Source: Flectobacillus longus (GTDB lineage: Bacteria > Bacteroidota > Bacteroidia > Cytophagales > Spirosomataceae). From it: a stretch of 64,000 nucleotides of DNA. The notes under the pieces are model-generated. The model saw only the letters and a list, made by a program, of their open reading frames with translations, did no database searches and had not been told where the DNA came from. The stretch lies in contig NZ_JASHIC010000001.1 in assembly GCF_030056705.1 (NCBI RefSeq), forward strand, positions 186,001-250,000, given 5' to 3'. This document shows positions 54,419 through 63,016 of the stretch, piece after piece. The stretch's first letter is position 1. Each line of letters starts with the position of its first letter. The position numbers were made by a program, and so were the translations under genes.

Positions 54419-55078
54419 ATGAAAACGTTACAATTTAGCTTATTAGTTATATCGATTTGTCTACTATCTAATTTCTATAGCGTTGGACAATACAGTGAAG
54501 GCAAAAAATACTTAGAAGGGTCGTTCGGAATAGGAAAAGTCAGTGTAAAGAACCCTACTCAAAGTGATGCTTTATCTTCTAACTTAAATCTTACTTACGG
54601 AAAGTTTGTAACAAAATCAAAAGCTCGTTTCTGGACTTTTGGATTTAGTCATTCAGAAACAGAAAATGGTTTTGAGTACAATGTAAAAAATTCACAAAAT
54701 AGATTCTCCATTGGTTTGGGAAATGAATATTACAAGCCAATTTTTGGAAATTTAGGCATTTATGGAAGGCTTCAAGGAAATATTTATGCAGGTAATACTT
54801 CTAAAACCATTAAAGATGATGTGTCTCCATCTAACATTGAAGATACCGACACATTCTCCTCTGGGATAACTTTTGGAGGTTCAGGAGGTATAAGTTATTT
54901 CGTTAATAAAAAATTAGCACTCGTTGTACCGATTGTAAGTTCAAATTTATTTGCGCTAGACTTTAGTCAAACAAAAAATGAAACAATGATATCTACCTCT
55001 AGAACTAGCATGATTAGCTATAGTATTTCACCTACTATCAATCTTAATCTGGGTATAGGTATGCGGTATGTATTCTAA
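54419..55078 (+). CDS. Outer-membrane beta-barrel protein, paralogue 3
   Basis: 219 residues, signal peptide MKTLQFSLLVISICLLSNFY with cleavage near VGQ. Related to the previous two but more diverged (YSEGKKYLEGSFGIGKVS, RFWTFGFSHSETENGFEYNV, GIYGRLQGNIYAGN, C-terminal LNLGIGMRYVF ending in Phe as barrels do). It starts 12 bp after paralogue 2. Ligand unknown. Confidence 0.75.
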   Translation: MKTLQFSLLVISICLLSNFYSVGQYSEGKKYLEGSFGIGKVSVKNPTQSDALSSNLNLTYGKFVTKSKARFWTFGFSHSETENGFEYNVKNSQNRFSIGLGNEYYKPIFGNLGIYGRLQGNIYAGNTSKTIKDDVSPSNIEDTDTFSSGITFGGSGGISYFVNKKLALVVPIVSSNLFALDFSQTKNETMISTSRTSMISYSISPTINLNLGIGMRYVF

Positions 55079-55119
55079 AGAAAAAGAGGTTGTCCGATGG
55101 GATAACCTCTTTTTCTTTT
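55077..55119. terminator. Bidirectional terminator of OMP and SCO1 genes
   Basis: AAGAAAAAGAGGTTGTCC pairs with GGATAACCTCTTTTTCTT around GATG, with T-tracts; between convergent genes. Confidence 0.8.
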
Positions 55120-55131
55120 TTGCCAATTATA

Positions 55132-55758
55132 TCAATCTCCCTCCTCTTTCAGCACTCGAATATCCGCAATTAGATTTTCTATATCTGTGGCTAAGGTACC
55201 ATTATATATTCCTCGGATTCGGTTTTGGGAGTCTACCAAAATAAAATTTTCGGTATGTAAAAAATTGTTTTCATCTTTGGCTACACCTAAATTCTCGTCT
55301 GCGAAATAGGATTTTCTGGCCAATTCATAAATCTGTTTTTTATCACCCGTCAGTAAATGCCATTGTGGCAAGTTTATATTTTTTGCCTTTGCATAACGTG
55401 CCAAAATTGTAACACTGTCACGATTGGGCATAACGCTGTAGGACATAATTCTGACTGAACTATCCTTTGCATACGCCTGTGCCACCTTTTGCATCCCTTC
55501 CATTAGTCGAGGACAAAGACTTGGACAAATCGTAAAGAAGAAATTGGCAACATGAATTTTGCCTTTTACAGTATTGAGTGTCACCTTTTGACCTGCTTGG
55601 TTCTGAAAACTAAAGTCAGCAATATCATGTGTAACACTATCAGGATTCCAAATTGTGGTAAAGTCTGCTGTATTATAATAGGGTATTTTCACCTTCTTCT
55701 CGGGGGTGGAACAGCCTGACATTATCAGTATTATGAGTATAATATGAATCCTCATCAT
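55132..55758 (-). CDS. SCO1/SenC/PrrC family copper chaperone lipoprotein
   Basis: 208 residues with a lipoprotein signal (IILIILIMSGC, Cys near residue 16). The SCO fold shows the metal-binding CxxxC in TICPSLCPRL and the distal His in FLHTENFILVD. SCO1 proteins deliver copper to cytochrome oxidase CuA or act as thiol-redox proteins. Overlaps the MORN gene by ATGA, so they are translationally coupled. Confidence 0.85.
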   Translation of the reverse strand: MMRIHIILIILIMSGCSTPEKKVKIPYYNTADFTTIWNPDSVTHDIADFSFQNQAGQKVTLNTVKGKIHVANFFFTICPSLCPRLMEGMQKVAQAYAKDSSVRIMSYSVMPNRDSVTILARYAKAKNINLPQWHLLTGDKKQIYELARKSYFADENLGVAKDENNFLHTENFILVDSQNRIRGIYNGTLATDIENLIADIRVLKEEGD

Positions 55759-56321
55759 AGACCAGTTTGTTGTTTCTCATTTTCGCCCATACAACCTTTG
55801 GCACCTAATAGTCCAAATCTTCTTCCTTCGACTACCTCAAAATTTGCCTTTAACTTTCCGTTTTCATACCAAAAACTTTGTCTTCCTGCTGGCTGACCTT
55901 GAGCATTATAATGGCACAGAGAAAAAAGTTGACCACCCTGATACCATTGCTTATGTTCCCCGACAGGGATATCCTCCACAAAATGGTAGTCAAAACGCTT
56001 ATGACCATTTTGCCAAAAGGCAATATGATGCCCAAATTTTTGATTATTTCGATAAAAACGTTTTTCAGATAAGTTACCATTTTCATACCATTGCGTAGCC
56101 CATCCTTCTAGCTTTCCATTATCATAAACTCTTTCCGAAGATTTTTGATGACTAGGAAAAAAGGTATCGAGCACACCTGAAAAAGGTTTTCCTTGATAAA
56201 AAAGTACATCTTGTTGATACACAAAAGCCTTATCATCCCACCGATAATGTTGTGGAGATTTTTCACAAGCGAACAGCAAAATATGACTTAAAAAGAGAAC
56301 TAACCAATGGTGAAATTTCAT
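55755..56321 (-). CDS. MORN-repeat (YwqK-type) lipoprotein
   Basis: 188 residues from ATG 56321 (MKFHHWLVLFLSHILLFACE), lipobox Cys19. Then tandem MORN-like repeats, e.g. GKLEGWATQWYENGNLSEKR, GHHIAFWQNGHKRFDYHF, PVGEHKQWYQGGQLFSL and PAGRQSFWYENGKLKANFEV. Databases often call these YwqK antitoxins; no toxin is adjacent, so the label should not be taken literally. Upstream of and overlapping SCO1. Likely a surface-exposed lipoprotein of unknown role. Confidence 0.75.
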   Translation of the reverse strand: MKFHHWLVLFLSHILLFACEKSPQHYRWDDKAFVYQQDVLFYQGKPFSGVLDTFFPSHQKSSERVYDNGKLEGWATQWYENGNLSEKRFYRNNQKFGHHIAFWQNGHKRFDYHFVEDIPVGEHKQWYQGGQLFSLCHYNAQGQPAGRQSFWYENGKLKANFEVVEGRRFGLLGAKGCMGENEKQQTGL

Positions 56322-56354
56322 ATTCAACTTTATATTAATACAGTTTAAAAAGTT

Positions 56355-56377
56355 AGTCTAAGACTAAGTCTTGAACT
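56355..56377. repeat. GTCCAAGAC palindrome, copy 4 (diverged)
   Basis: AGTCTAAGACTAAGTCTTGA then ACT, in the 144-bp gap between the YHYH and MORN genes. Confidence 0.6.
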
Positions 56378-56471
56378 TGGAATTGCTGAATAATGAGTGG
56401 GAAATTTTGAATATAAATTTTTAATTATCAATAATTTACATTCAAAATTCACTACTCGCAATTCCACCTTA

Positions 56472-57224
56472 TTACTGACTAACTGTTCCTGACGTTCCAT
56501 AAAAGCCTGAGCCATTGATGTAAGGATCGGCATCAGTTATATGATAATGGTAAATTCCTTTAGGAAATTCCGCTGTTACATGCGAATGTCCGTGATAAGT
56601 ATCCAAATCAGCATTGGATACCGCCTTGCCATTTTCTTGAGGGCCATACACAGGAAAACCATCCAGTAGAAAACCCAGAAAAGCTGATTTCCCATTTTGT
56701 GTAGTCAAGTAAGCTGGTTCTTGATGATAGTGGTATTGCCCAGTCTGCTGAGGATGCCCTAAGTATTGGTCAAAAGAATTAATCTCATTGGTCAAAGGCT
56801 GATTGGGTCCTGCATATTGATTAAAAAAAGGAACTCCATTCAGTGAAATACCAATTGGCCCTAGAGGCGTAGAAGCATGTGTAGTAGCTTTTGCAGGATG
56901 AAGTGGTATTTTAAAGACTAAATTCTGTGAAGATATCCGATTAGGGTTTAGATTAAAACGTGTATTGGTTCCGTTATAAGCCTCGTATCTAGCATCTGTT
57001 GATTGAAAATAGGGGCTTTTATGATTAGGAATACCATTGCTTTTAATGACCAAATAATTGCCTTCGACTGTAACAGATAAACCAGAATTTGAAAACTTAG
57101 ACTGCACTACTGATATGTCCACATCCGAAGTCGTTGTAGTATTGTCAGGAGTTACAGACGTAGTATTATCGCTTTTACAAGCAAACAAACCCATAAAAGC
57201 CAATGCAAATAATTGCTTTTTCAT
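56472..57224 (-). CDS. YHYH-domain lipoprotein
   Basis: 250 residues, lipoprotein signal (MKKQLFALAFMGLFACK). After a Thr-rich linker the YHYH domain has the eponymous motifs in TGQYHYHQEPAYL and KGIYHYHITDADPY plus GLDGFPVYGPQENG-like FLLDGFPVYGPQENG. The clustered His residues suggest metal binding. In the same direction as, and between, the SCO1/MORN pair and the Spy/sigma genes, so co-regulation with metal stress is plausible but unproven. Confidence 0.82.
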   Translation of the reverse strand: MKKQLFALAFMGLFACKSDNTTSVTPDNTTTTSDVDISVVQSKFSNSGLSVTVEGNYLVIKSNGIPNHKSPYFQSTDARYEAYNGTNTRFNLNPNRISSQNLVFKIPLHPAKATTHASTPLGPIGISLNGVPFFNQYAGPNQPLTNEINSFDQYLGHPQQTGQYHYHQEPAYLTTQNGKSAFLGFLLDGFPVYGPQENGKAVSNADLDTYHGHSHVTAEFPKGIYHYHITDADPYINGSGFYGTSGTVSQ

Positions 57225-57358
57225 AGTTTTTAAAATTTAAGGCAAAAGTTTATTGCCAGTTTGATTAAACATAATTGTGGGTAGAGATGTCTCATTAATG
57301 ATGAATTGTGAGTTAGGAATTGAAGGAAACTCAAGCGTTTTTTTAAAATGAAATTAAT

Positions 57359-57417
57359 GTAGTGGCAACTCTCGCAGTTGCTCCATTTAACACTGCAACC
57401 GCATGGGTTGTCACTAC
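57359..57417. repeat. Imperfect inverted repeat downstream of Spy-like gene
   Basis: GTAGTGGCAACTCTCGCAGT on the left faces GTTGTCACTAC on the right (18 of 23 positions paired) around TCCATTTAACACT. Higher GC than its surroundings. Possibly a processing or termination hairpin; no family members found in the window. Confidence 0.45.
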
Positions 57418-57470
57418 GTTATTTGAATTTCTGGTTACTTATCTGTTAAATATTCAGACTCAACTTATTG

Positions 57471-57941
57471 CTATCTTGGAGGTCTTGATACTTGCTCCAG
57501 CACTTCTCCAATCATATTATCGAGCTCTTGTTTCTGCTGAGGATCACAGACTTTATCTCTTACTTTTCTGAAATGGTCAAAATTGGTCTGCTCCTGTTTG
57601 GCTATAAGGTTCGCAATCTGATTTTGCTTTTGAGATATAATCGAATCATTTTGTGATAAACCTTTACTGTATAGGTCTTTTTTGGCTTCTTGAATCGCCA
57701 GATGGAGGGAATCTATCTGGCGACGATGTTCATGAATCAATGTTTCATAAGCTTGTTTTTGCTTTTCATCAAAATTCAATTTTGACTCTAAGTATTGCTG
57801 AAGACGTGGTCCTTGGTGCCCCATACCAAAAGGTTGACCATGTGGAGGTCTTCCAGTAGGGCGTCCCAGCCAAATTACGGCTAGTAAAGCAATATTCATG
57901 ATTACCAAACCAGCGAATATCCAAGGAGAGAATAATTTCAT
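57471..57941 (-). CDS. Spy/CpxP-like periplasmic protein with membrane anchor
   Basis: 156 residues from ATG 57941 (MKLFSPWIFAGLVIMNIAL); the upstream codons to 57971 are unsupported. One N-terminal membrane segment, a Gly/Pro/His/Met-rich stretch (GRPPHGQPFGMGHQGPRL) and a helical part with the LNFDEKQKQAYETLIHEH motif (LTxxQ family) and IANLIAKQEQTNFDHF. Such proteins sense or buffer metals and envelope stress. Third gene behind the ECF sigma and anti-sigma-like genes, as CnrX-type sensors often are. Confidence 0.78.
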   Translation of the reverse strand: MKLFSPWIFAGLVIMNIALLAVIWLGRPTGRPPHGQPFGMGHQGPRLQQYLESKLNFDEKQKQAYETLIHEHRRQIDSLHLAIQEAKKDLYSKGLSQNDSIISQKQNQIANLIAKQEQTNFDHFRKVRDKVCDPQQKQELDNMIGEVLEQVSRPPR

Positions 57942-57978
57942 AACTAAAAATATTTTTTTTGAATAGAGCATCTATTAA

Positions 57979-58272
57979 TTAGTACAATTGCGATAAACCA
58001 GTATTTATACCAAATTCATTACCTAATTCGACCATAATATTTGTTTCATTTTGAGGCTTTAGATTATTCCAAACCGTCAGTACGTTAAAGAATAATAGTA
58101 TCAATGCAAAACTTATCCCAGCCGTTTTCCAAACAGGGTTAATGGTTTTTCTATGATTTCGTTGGCTAATTCTGTACTGAATTTTTGCAAACAAAAATGG
58201 ATTACCTTCTACCCTTTCAAGCGCATCTAAGCTCTGTAATGTTTTTTCTATTTCATCGTTATTTGTTTCCAT
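57979..58272 (-). CDS. Probable membrane anti-sigma factor, small
   Basis: 97 residues. A short cytoplasmic N-terminus (ETNNDEIEKTLQSLDALERV), a single membrane segment (AGISFALILLFFNVLTVW, about residues 50-67) and a short periplasmic tail. It starts 4 bp after the ECF sigma stop codon, the standard place for a cognate anti-sigma, and is compact like CnrY/YlaD-type factors. No zinc HxxxCxxC motif is visible. Function inferred from context. Confidence 0.65.
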   Translation of the reverse strand: METNNDEIEKTLQSLDALERVEGNPFLFAKIQYRISQRNHRKTINPVWKTAGISFALILLFFNVLTVWNNLKPQNETNIMVELGNEFGINTGLSQLY

Positions 58273-58276
58273 CGTG

Positions 58277-58852
58277 TTAGATTCCTTGCTGATAATATCC
58301 TTGTAGTTTCTTTTTTAAATTTTGTTTTGCTCTAAAAATTAGAGATTCGACAGAAGCCAATGATACTTGCATTACCTCTGCGATTTCTTGGTACGAAAGC
58401 CCTTCGATTTTGTGAAGCGTAAAAGCCACACGTTGATTGTCGGGCAATTCCTGGACTTTACTCATCAAAATACTGGCTCTTTCCTTGTTTTCTAAAGTGA
58501 CACCGGGGTGCTCCCAGTCTGGCATAGAGGGTAACTCTTTGTTTTCACTCCAGCTTAAGATAGATAATATTACACCCCATCGCTTTTGACTTTTTTGTTT
58601 ACGTATATAGTCAAGAGATTTATTTACTGCTACCCGATAGATATAGGTTCCAAGCTTTGAATCAAATTTGAATGCATGAATAGACTCATATATTTCAATA
58701 AAAACTTCTTGAGTCAAATCCTCTGCTTCCGTCGAACTTTTCACAAAACCCCAGCAAGTATTCTGCACCTTATCTTGATACTTATCGACAAGATGTTTGA
58801 AAGCTAATTGATCGGCTTGTTGTAGTTTTTTTACAAGTTCTTGTTCAGTCAT
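58277..58852 (-). CDS. ECF RNA polymerase sigma factor
   Basis: 191 residues, sigma-70 family. Region 2 (FVKSSTEAEDLTQEVFIEIY) near residue 38-57 and region 4 (LSYQEIAEVMQVSLASVESL, about 152-171) are complete. Start ATG 58852. It heads an operon with the anti-sigma-like and Spy-like genes; YHYH, MORN and SCO1 follow on the same strand after larger gaps. Signals toward metal/copper or envelope stress are inferred from the neighbours. Confidence 0.9.
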   Translation of the reverse strand: MTEQELVKKLQQADQLAFKHLVDKYQDKVQNTCWGFVKSSTEAEDLTQEVFIEIYESIHAFKFDSKLGTYIYRVAVNKSLDYIRKQKSQKRWGVILSILSWSENKELPSMPDWEHPGVTLENKERASILMSKVQELPDNQRVAFTLHKIEGLSYQEIAEVMQVSLASVESLIFRAKQNLKKKLQGYYQQGI

Positions 58853-59036
58853 AGAGATAATTTAGCCAAGTGATTTGGTATTTGGAGTTTAGACGTTATA
58901 TTTAAAGTAAAACCTGCGGTTTACATCTAATTTTTTTTTATAACGCAAAAATCTCTCATTTCAAATTCAAACTATTTTTTATATTTTTTCTGATAATTAT
59001 TGAATTTTATCATCATTTTAATACCTTTAATCGCAT

Positions 59037-59044
59037 TATTTTTG
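59037..59044 (+). promoter_or_regulatory. Candidate -7 element (TATTTTTG)
   Basis: TAnnTTTG match ~94 bp before the TonB-dependent receptor start; -33 partner not found. The 285-bp divergent gap is otherwise AT-rich without clear structure. Confidence 0.3.
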
Positions 59045-59137
59045 TTTTTTGCCGATTTATGAGATAGATTTAAAACTTATTATTTGAAAAAATAAAATGC
59101 TTTATCAATTTTTTAAATTTTTATAAACAACTATTCT

Positions 59138-61942
59138 ATGAGACAGTTCTATCGATTTTCAATGATTTTAGTACTACTATTTTCAAGTGTTTTCACTTTT
59201 GCTCAGAGTTTAAAAGGTAGTATTAAGGACAGCAAAACAGGTCAAGGAATTCCTGGGGTATCAATTAGTGTACAAGGACGTACTACAGGTACGGTATCTG
59301 ATGGCAATGGGAATTATGTATTAAAACTTCAAGCGGGTAGTTACACGATCAAAGTTAGTGCTGTGGGCTATCAAGTAATTACTGAAAATGTACAAATTGA
59401 TGCGAGTGGCACAAACAAAAACTTTAGTTTGGTAGAAAGTATTTCTTCGTTGGAAGAAGTGGTCGTAACAGGTACACGCAGTGAAGGTCGTACCAAAATA
59501 GACACGCCAGTGCCTGTTGATGTTATTCCGCTTTCGCAAGTAACCAATAATGTTGGGCAAGTTGACATTAACCAAATCTTAACTTTTGTCGCTCCTTCAT
59601 TTCAATCTTCTCGTCAGGCTATTTCGGATGGTACTGACCACGTTGACCCAGCTCAACTACGTGGACTTGGCCCAGACCAAGTATTAGTTTTGGTAAATGG
59701 TAAAAGAAGACACCAGTCCTCTTTGGTCAACGTAAATGGTACCGTAAACCGTGGTACAGTTGGTACTGATATGAATGCGATCCCTGCTACTGCAGTTGAT
59801 AAAATAGAAATCCTTCGTGATGGAGCAGCGGCACAATATGGTTCTGATGCCATAGCAGGTGTTATCAACATTGTGTTGAAAAAACAAACAGGTCTATCAG
59901 GGAATCTATCGGCAGGAGAATACGTAACATCTTATGCGAAGAATTATGCTGTTAATTTCAGCAACGGTTTGCCCAAAGATGTATCGGTTCAAGATGGTTT
60001 TACGGGACAACTTGGCTTGAACTATGGTATCAAACTAGGAGATAAAGGTTTTTTGAATATCACGGGTGAATATGTTTCGAGAGGACGTACCAACCGTACG
60101 GGTACATACACAGGTCAGGTATATCCAACTGTAACAGGTCAAACCGACGACCAAATTATCGCAAGTAAAGGACTTACACGTGATGCTTTTGATATGCGTA
60201 TTGGTAACTCTGAAGTAAAAGGTGGCGGTATTGTGGTAAACGGTGCTATGCCTATCAATGATAATATTGAAGCCTATATTTTTGGAGGTTATAACAACAA
60301 AAAAGGTAACGCTGCAGGTTTTTATCGTTATCCAAATGGTGTTCCTGCGGCAGTTCGTACTGGAGTTTTTGCACTTTATCCAAATGGGTTTTTACCTGAA
60401 ATCACTTCTGATGTAACAGATTTTTCCATTGCAGCAGGTGTGCGTGGTAAAATTGCTAAAAACTGGAACTTCGATTTAAGTAATGTTTATGGTAAGAATA
60501 TTTTTGATTATGGTGTTCAAAACTCTATTAACTATTCTCAAGTTGGCAGTGTAAGCACTCCACAAACTTCGTTTGATGCAGGAGGCAATACATTTTCACA
60601 AAATACGACCAATTTTGATATGAGTCGTAAATACGGTGATATCTTGGAAGGTTTGAACGTAGCGTTTGGTGCAGAATATCGTGTCGACCAATTTGGTACT
60701 CGTGCTGGTGAAGAAGCCTCTTACAAAAACTATAACACAAGCTTAGGTGTTGCGGCTGGTGCGCAAGTATTCCCAGGTTTCTTACCTTCAAATGCAGGTA
60801 CACACTCACGTAGCAACGTTGGGGTTTATACAGATCTAGAATTAGATGTAACTAAAAAATGGGTAGTTTCAGGTGCTTTGCGTCTAGAAAACTATTCGGA
60901 TTTTGGTAGTACAGGACTAAAATACAAAGTAGCGACTCGTTACAAATTGTTGGACAAACTAGCAATACGTGGAGCCGTAAGTACAGGGTTTAGAGCACCA
61001 TCTTTACAACAACAGTATTATTCAAAAACAAATACCTTGTTCCAAACAATCAATGGTGTACAAACGCCTGTTGAAAGTGGTACATTCCCCAATAGCAGTC
61101 AGCCAGCCAAAATATTTGGTATTCCTGAGTTAAAAGCTGAATCTTCACAAAGCTATAGTATCGGTGCTACGGCAGAATTGGGTAAATTAGAAGTAACTGT
61201 TGATGCTTATCAGATTGATATTAAAGATCGTATCATCTTGACCAATAACTTTACGGCTAACGGCAACGCCACTATTGCTGCGCAATTAGCTCAAGCAGGT
61301 GCAACTACAGTTAACTTCTTTACAAATGCCATTGATACTCGTTCACGTGGTTTGGAGGCTGTGGTAGCTTATGCAACTCGCTTGCCACAAGGGCATTCAT
61401 TGAAATTTACCTTAGCGGGCGCATTTATCGACAATGAGGTAATCAAAGGCTCTGATGGTAAACCAGTAATTAAAGCCACTCCGACATTGATTGAAACTGG
61501 TCAGTTAGGGAATTATTTCAACCGTGAAGACCAAAGCCGTATCGAGGTAGCTAGTCCAAAAAGCAAAATTACGGGTACAGTAAATTACAAATTTGGTAAA
61601 TTTGGAGCCATGCTTCGTGCGGTCCGTTTTGGAGAAGTGGTGTATCTTGACCCAACGATGTTAAGCTCTGCTAACTTTGTAGCTAATGCTTTCAATAACA
61701 ATAACAAAGAGACGTTAGACCAAACTTTTTCACCAAAAATCACTACTGATTTAACATTAAACTACCAAGTGGCGAAAGGAATTAACCTTGCTGTTGGGGC
61801 AAACAATATCTTTGATGTTTACCAAGATATTCATACTCACTCAGGAAACATGAGCGCTGGACGTTTTGTGTATTCTCGTCGTGTTCAGCAGTTTGGATTT
61901 AACGGTAGATATGTATTTGCTCGTTTGAATTTCAATTTCTAA
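59138..61942 (+). CDS. TonB-dependent receptor
   Basis: 934 residues, signal peptide (MRQFYRFSMILVLLFSSVFT, cleavage near FAQ). A carboxypeptidase-regulatory-like domain (about 25-105, LKGSIKDSKTGQGIPGVSIS), TonB box-like EEVVVTGTRSEG at 107-118, plug (RTKIDTPVPVDVIP ... GSDAIAGVINIVLKK), and a C-terminal barrel ending VFARLNFNF, with Phe as last residue. Motifs such as RGLGPDQVLVLVNGKRRHQS mark it as a siderophore/vitamin or general substrate receptor. Divergent from the ECF sigma gene (285 bp apart). Substrate unknown. Confidence 0.9.
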   Translation: MRQFYRFSMILVLLFSSVFTFAQSLKGSIKDSKTGQGIPGVSISVQGRTTGTVSDGNGNYVLKLQAGSYTIKVSAVGYQVITENVQIDASGTNKNFSLVESISSLEEVVVTGTRSEGRTKIDTPVPVDVIPLSQVTNNVGQVDINQILTFVAPSFQSSRQAISDGTDHVDPAQLRGLGPDQVLVLVNGKRRHQSSLVNVNGTVNRGTVGTDMNAIPATAVDKIEILRDGAAAQYGSDAIAGVINIVLKKQTGLSGNLSAGEYVTSYAKNYAVNFSNGLPKDVSVQDGFTGQLGLNYGIKLGDKGFLNITGEYVSRGRTNRTGTYTGQVYPTVTGQTDDQIIASKGLTRDAFDMRIGNSEVKGGGIVVNGAMPINDNIEAYIFGGYNNKKGNAAGFYRYPNGVPAAVRTGVFALYPNGFLPEITSDVTDFSIAAGVRGKIAKNWNFDLSNVYGKNIFDYGVQNSINYSQVGSVSTPQTSFDAGGNTFSQNTTNFDMSRKYGDILEGLNVAFGAEYRVDQFGTRAGEEASYKNYNTSLGVAAGAQVFPGFLPSNAGTHSRSNVGVYTDLELDVTKKWVVSGALRLENYSDFGSTGLKYKVATRYKLLDKLAIRGAVSTGFRAPSLQQQYYSKTNTLFQTINGVQTPVESGTFPNSSQPAKIFGIPELKAESSQSYSIGATAELGKLEVTVDAYQIDIKDRIILTNNFTANGNATIAAQLAQAGATTVNFFTNAIDTRSRGLEAVVAYATRLPQGHSLKFTLAGAFIDNEVIKGSDGKPVIKATPTLIETGQLGNYFNREDQSRIEVASPKSKITGTVNYKFGKFGAMLRAVRFGEVVYLDPTMLSSANFVANAFNNNNKETLDQTFSPKITTDLTLNYQVAKGINLAVGANNIFDVYQDIHTHSGNMSAGRFVYSRRVQQFGFNGRYVFARLNFNF

Positions 61943-62146
61943 TGACGAGGTTATTTGTTAACAGTATATCAGTTAAGTAGGAAGACGTTATTAGTTAATA
62001 GTATATGGGTTATTTGAAGACATTCATAATCAAAATGTTATATCCAAATTACACCTCAATACCATTTATTTAATCCTTTCTATTACTTAATGTATTAAAA
62101 TCATAGCTGGAAGAATTCTATTTTCCTAGACTATCGTATACTCATT

Positions 62147-62186
62147 AAAAAAGGCGTTCGAAAAACTAATTTCGAACGCCTTTTTT
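62147..62186. terminator. Terminator hairpin
   Basis: AAAAAAGGCGTTCGAAA / ATTTCGAACGCCTTTTTT with short loop, nearly identical to 1034 and 22656. In a 355-bp gap between the convergent receptor gene and marC-like gene. Note the direct repeat TAACAGTATATCAGTTA / TTAATAGTATATGGGTTA before it. Confidence 0.75.
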
Positions 62187-62195
62187 GATACTATA

Positions 62196-62250
62196 TCCCA
62201 AAATGATACCTCTTTAGACGCAAAGCATTGCGTCTCTACGATATGAATAC
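62196..62250. repeat. Family A repeat, partial copy
   Basis: TTTAGACGCAAAGCATTGCG forms the inverted repeat AGACGCAAAGCATTGCGTCT, also at 22775. Confidence 0.65.
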
Positions 62251-62297
62251 CTATAAAAACATCTCAAAACTCAGCACTCAAAACTCATCATTCAGAA

Positions 62298-62870
62298 CTA
62301 TCCTAGTCTTGTTTTGATAATCTTGATTGCTATCGCCAAAAGAATTACTCCAAACACTTTTCTGAGCACATTTGTACCTCCTTGACCTAACATTTTTTCA
62401 ATCCATTCGCTTGAGCGAAGTACGATATAAATAAAGATTAAGTTGAGAAATACCCCAATTAGAATATTAATTTCATCATATTGAGATTTTAAAGAAAGAA
62501 TAGTCGTCATGGTACCTGCTCCAGCAATAATTGGAAATGCTAAAGGTACAATCGAAGCAGCTTTTGAACCTGAAACCTCCTCAGACTTGAAAATATTACG
62601 TCCTAAAATCATTTCGAGACCAATCAAGAAAATAATCAATGCTCCTGCGATGGCAAAGGAATTAATATCGACACCGAAAAGGCTCAAAATAGATTTTCCG
62701 ACATATAAAAAAGCAATCATAATACCGCCTGAAACCAAGGTAGCTTGCTCGGGGTGGATATTACCTGTTTTTTTACGTAAATCAATAATCACAGGAATCG
62801 ACCCAAGAATATCGATCACAGAAAATAAAATGAGTGAAACAGAGAAAATCTCTTTTAGATTGAAATTCAT
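62298..62870 (-). CDS. MarC family integral membrane protein
   Basis: 190 residues, six hydrophobic segments, including LFSVIDILGSIPVIIDLRKK near the N-terminus and PLAFPIIAGAGTMTTIL in the middle, both MarC signatures. Once linked to multiple antibiotic resistance, MarC has no proven transport role. ATG 62870; single gene. Confidence 0.88.
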   Translation of the reverse strand: MNFNLKEIFSVSLILFSVIDILGSIPVIIDLRKKTGNIHPEQATLVSGGIMIAFLYVGKSILSLFGVDINSFAIAGALIIFLIGLEMILGRNIFKSEEVSGSKAASIVPLAFPIIAGAGTMTTILSLKSQYDEINILIGVFLNLIFIYIVLRSSEWIEKMLGQGGTNVLRKVFGVILLAIAIKIIKTRLG

Positions 62871-63016
62871 GATTTGAAAGGGGTTTAGTTGATGAAAAAG
62901 CAGAAGTTATCTTTTCAGCCTTTGGCAGTTGGCGATGAGAACTCGGCAAAATATTCTTTATAAAATTGTCAATACATTTTTTGCCTATTGCCTACAGCAT
63001 ATAGCATAATATTTTT

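Noticed and set aside
55755-56321. Toxin-antitoxin module (YwqK antitoxin label)
   Set aside because: Tandem MORN lipoprotein with no toxin gene nearby; overlap is with SCO1.
57359-57417. tRNA gene or small stable RNA
   Set aside because: The fold is a single imperfect hairpin; no cloverleaf arms or anticodon geometry.
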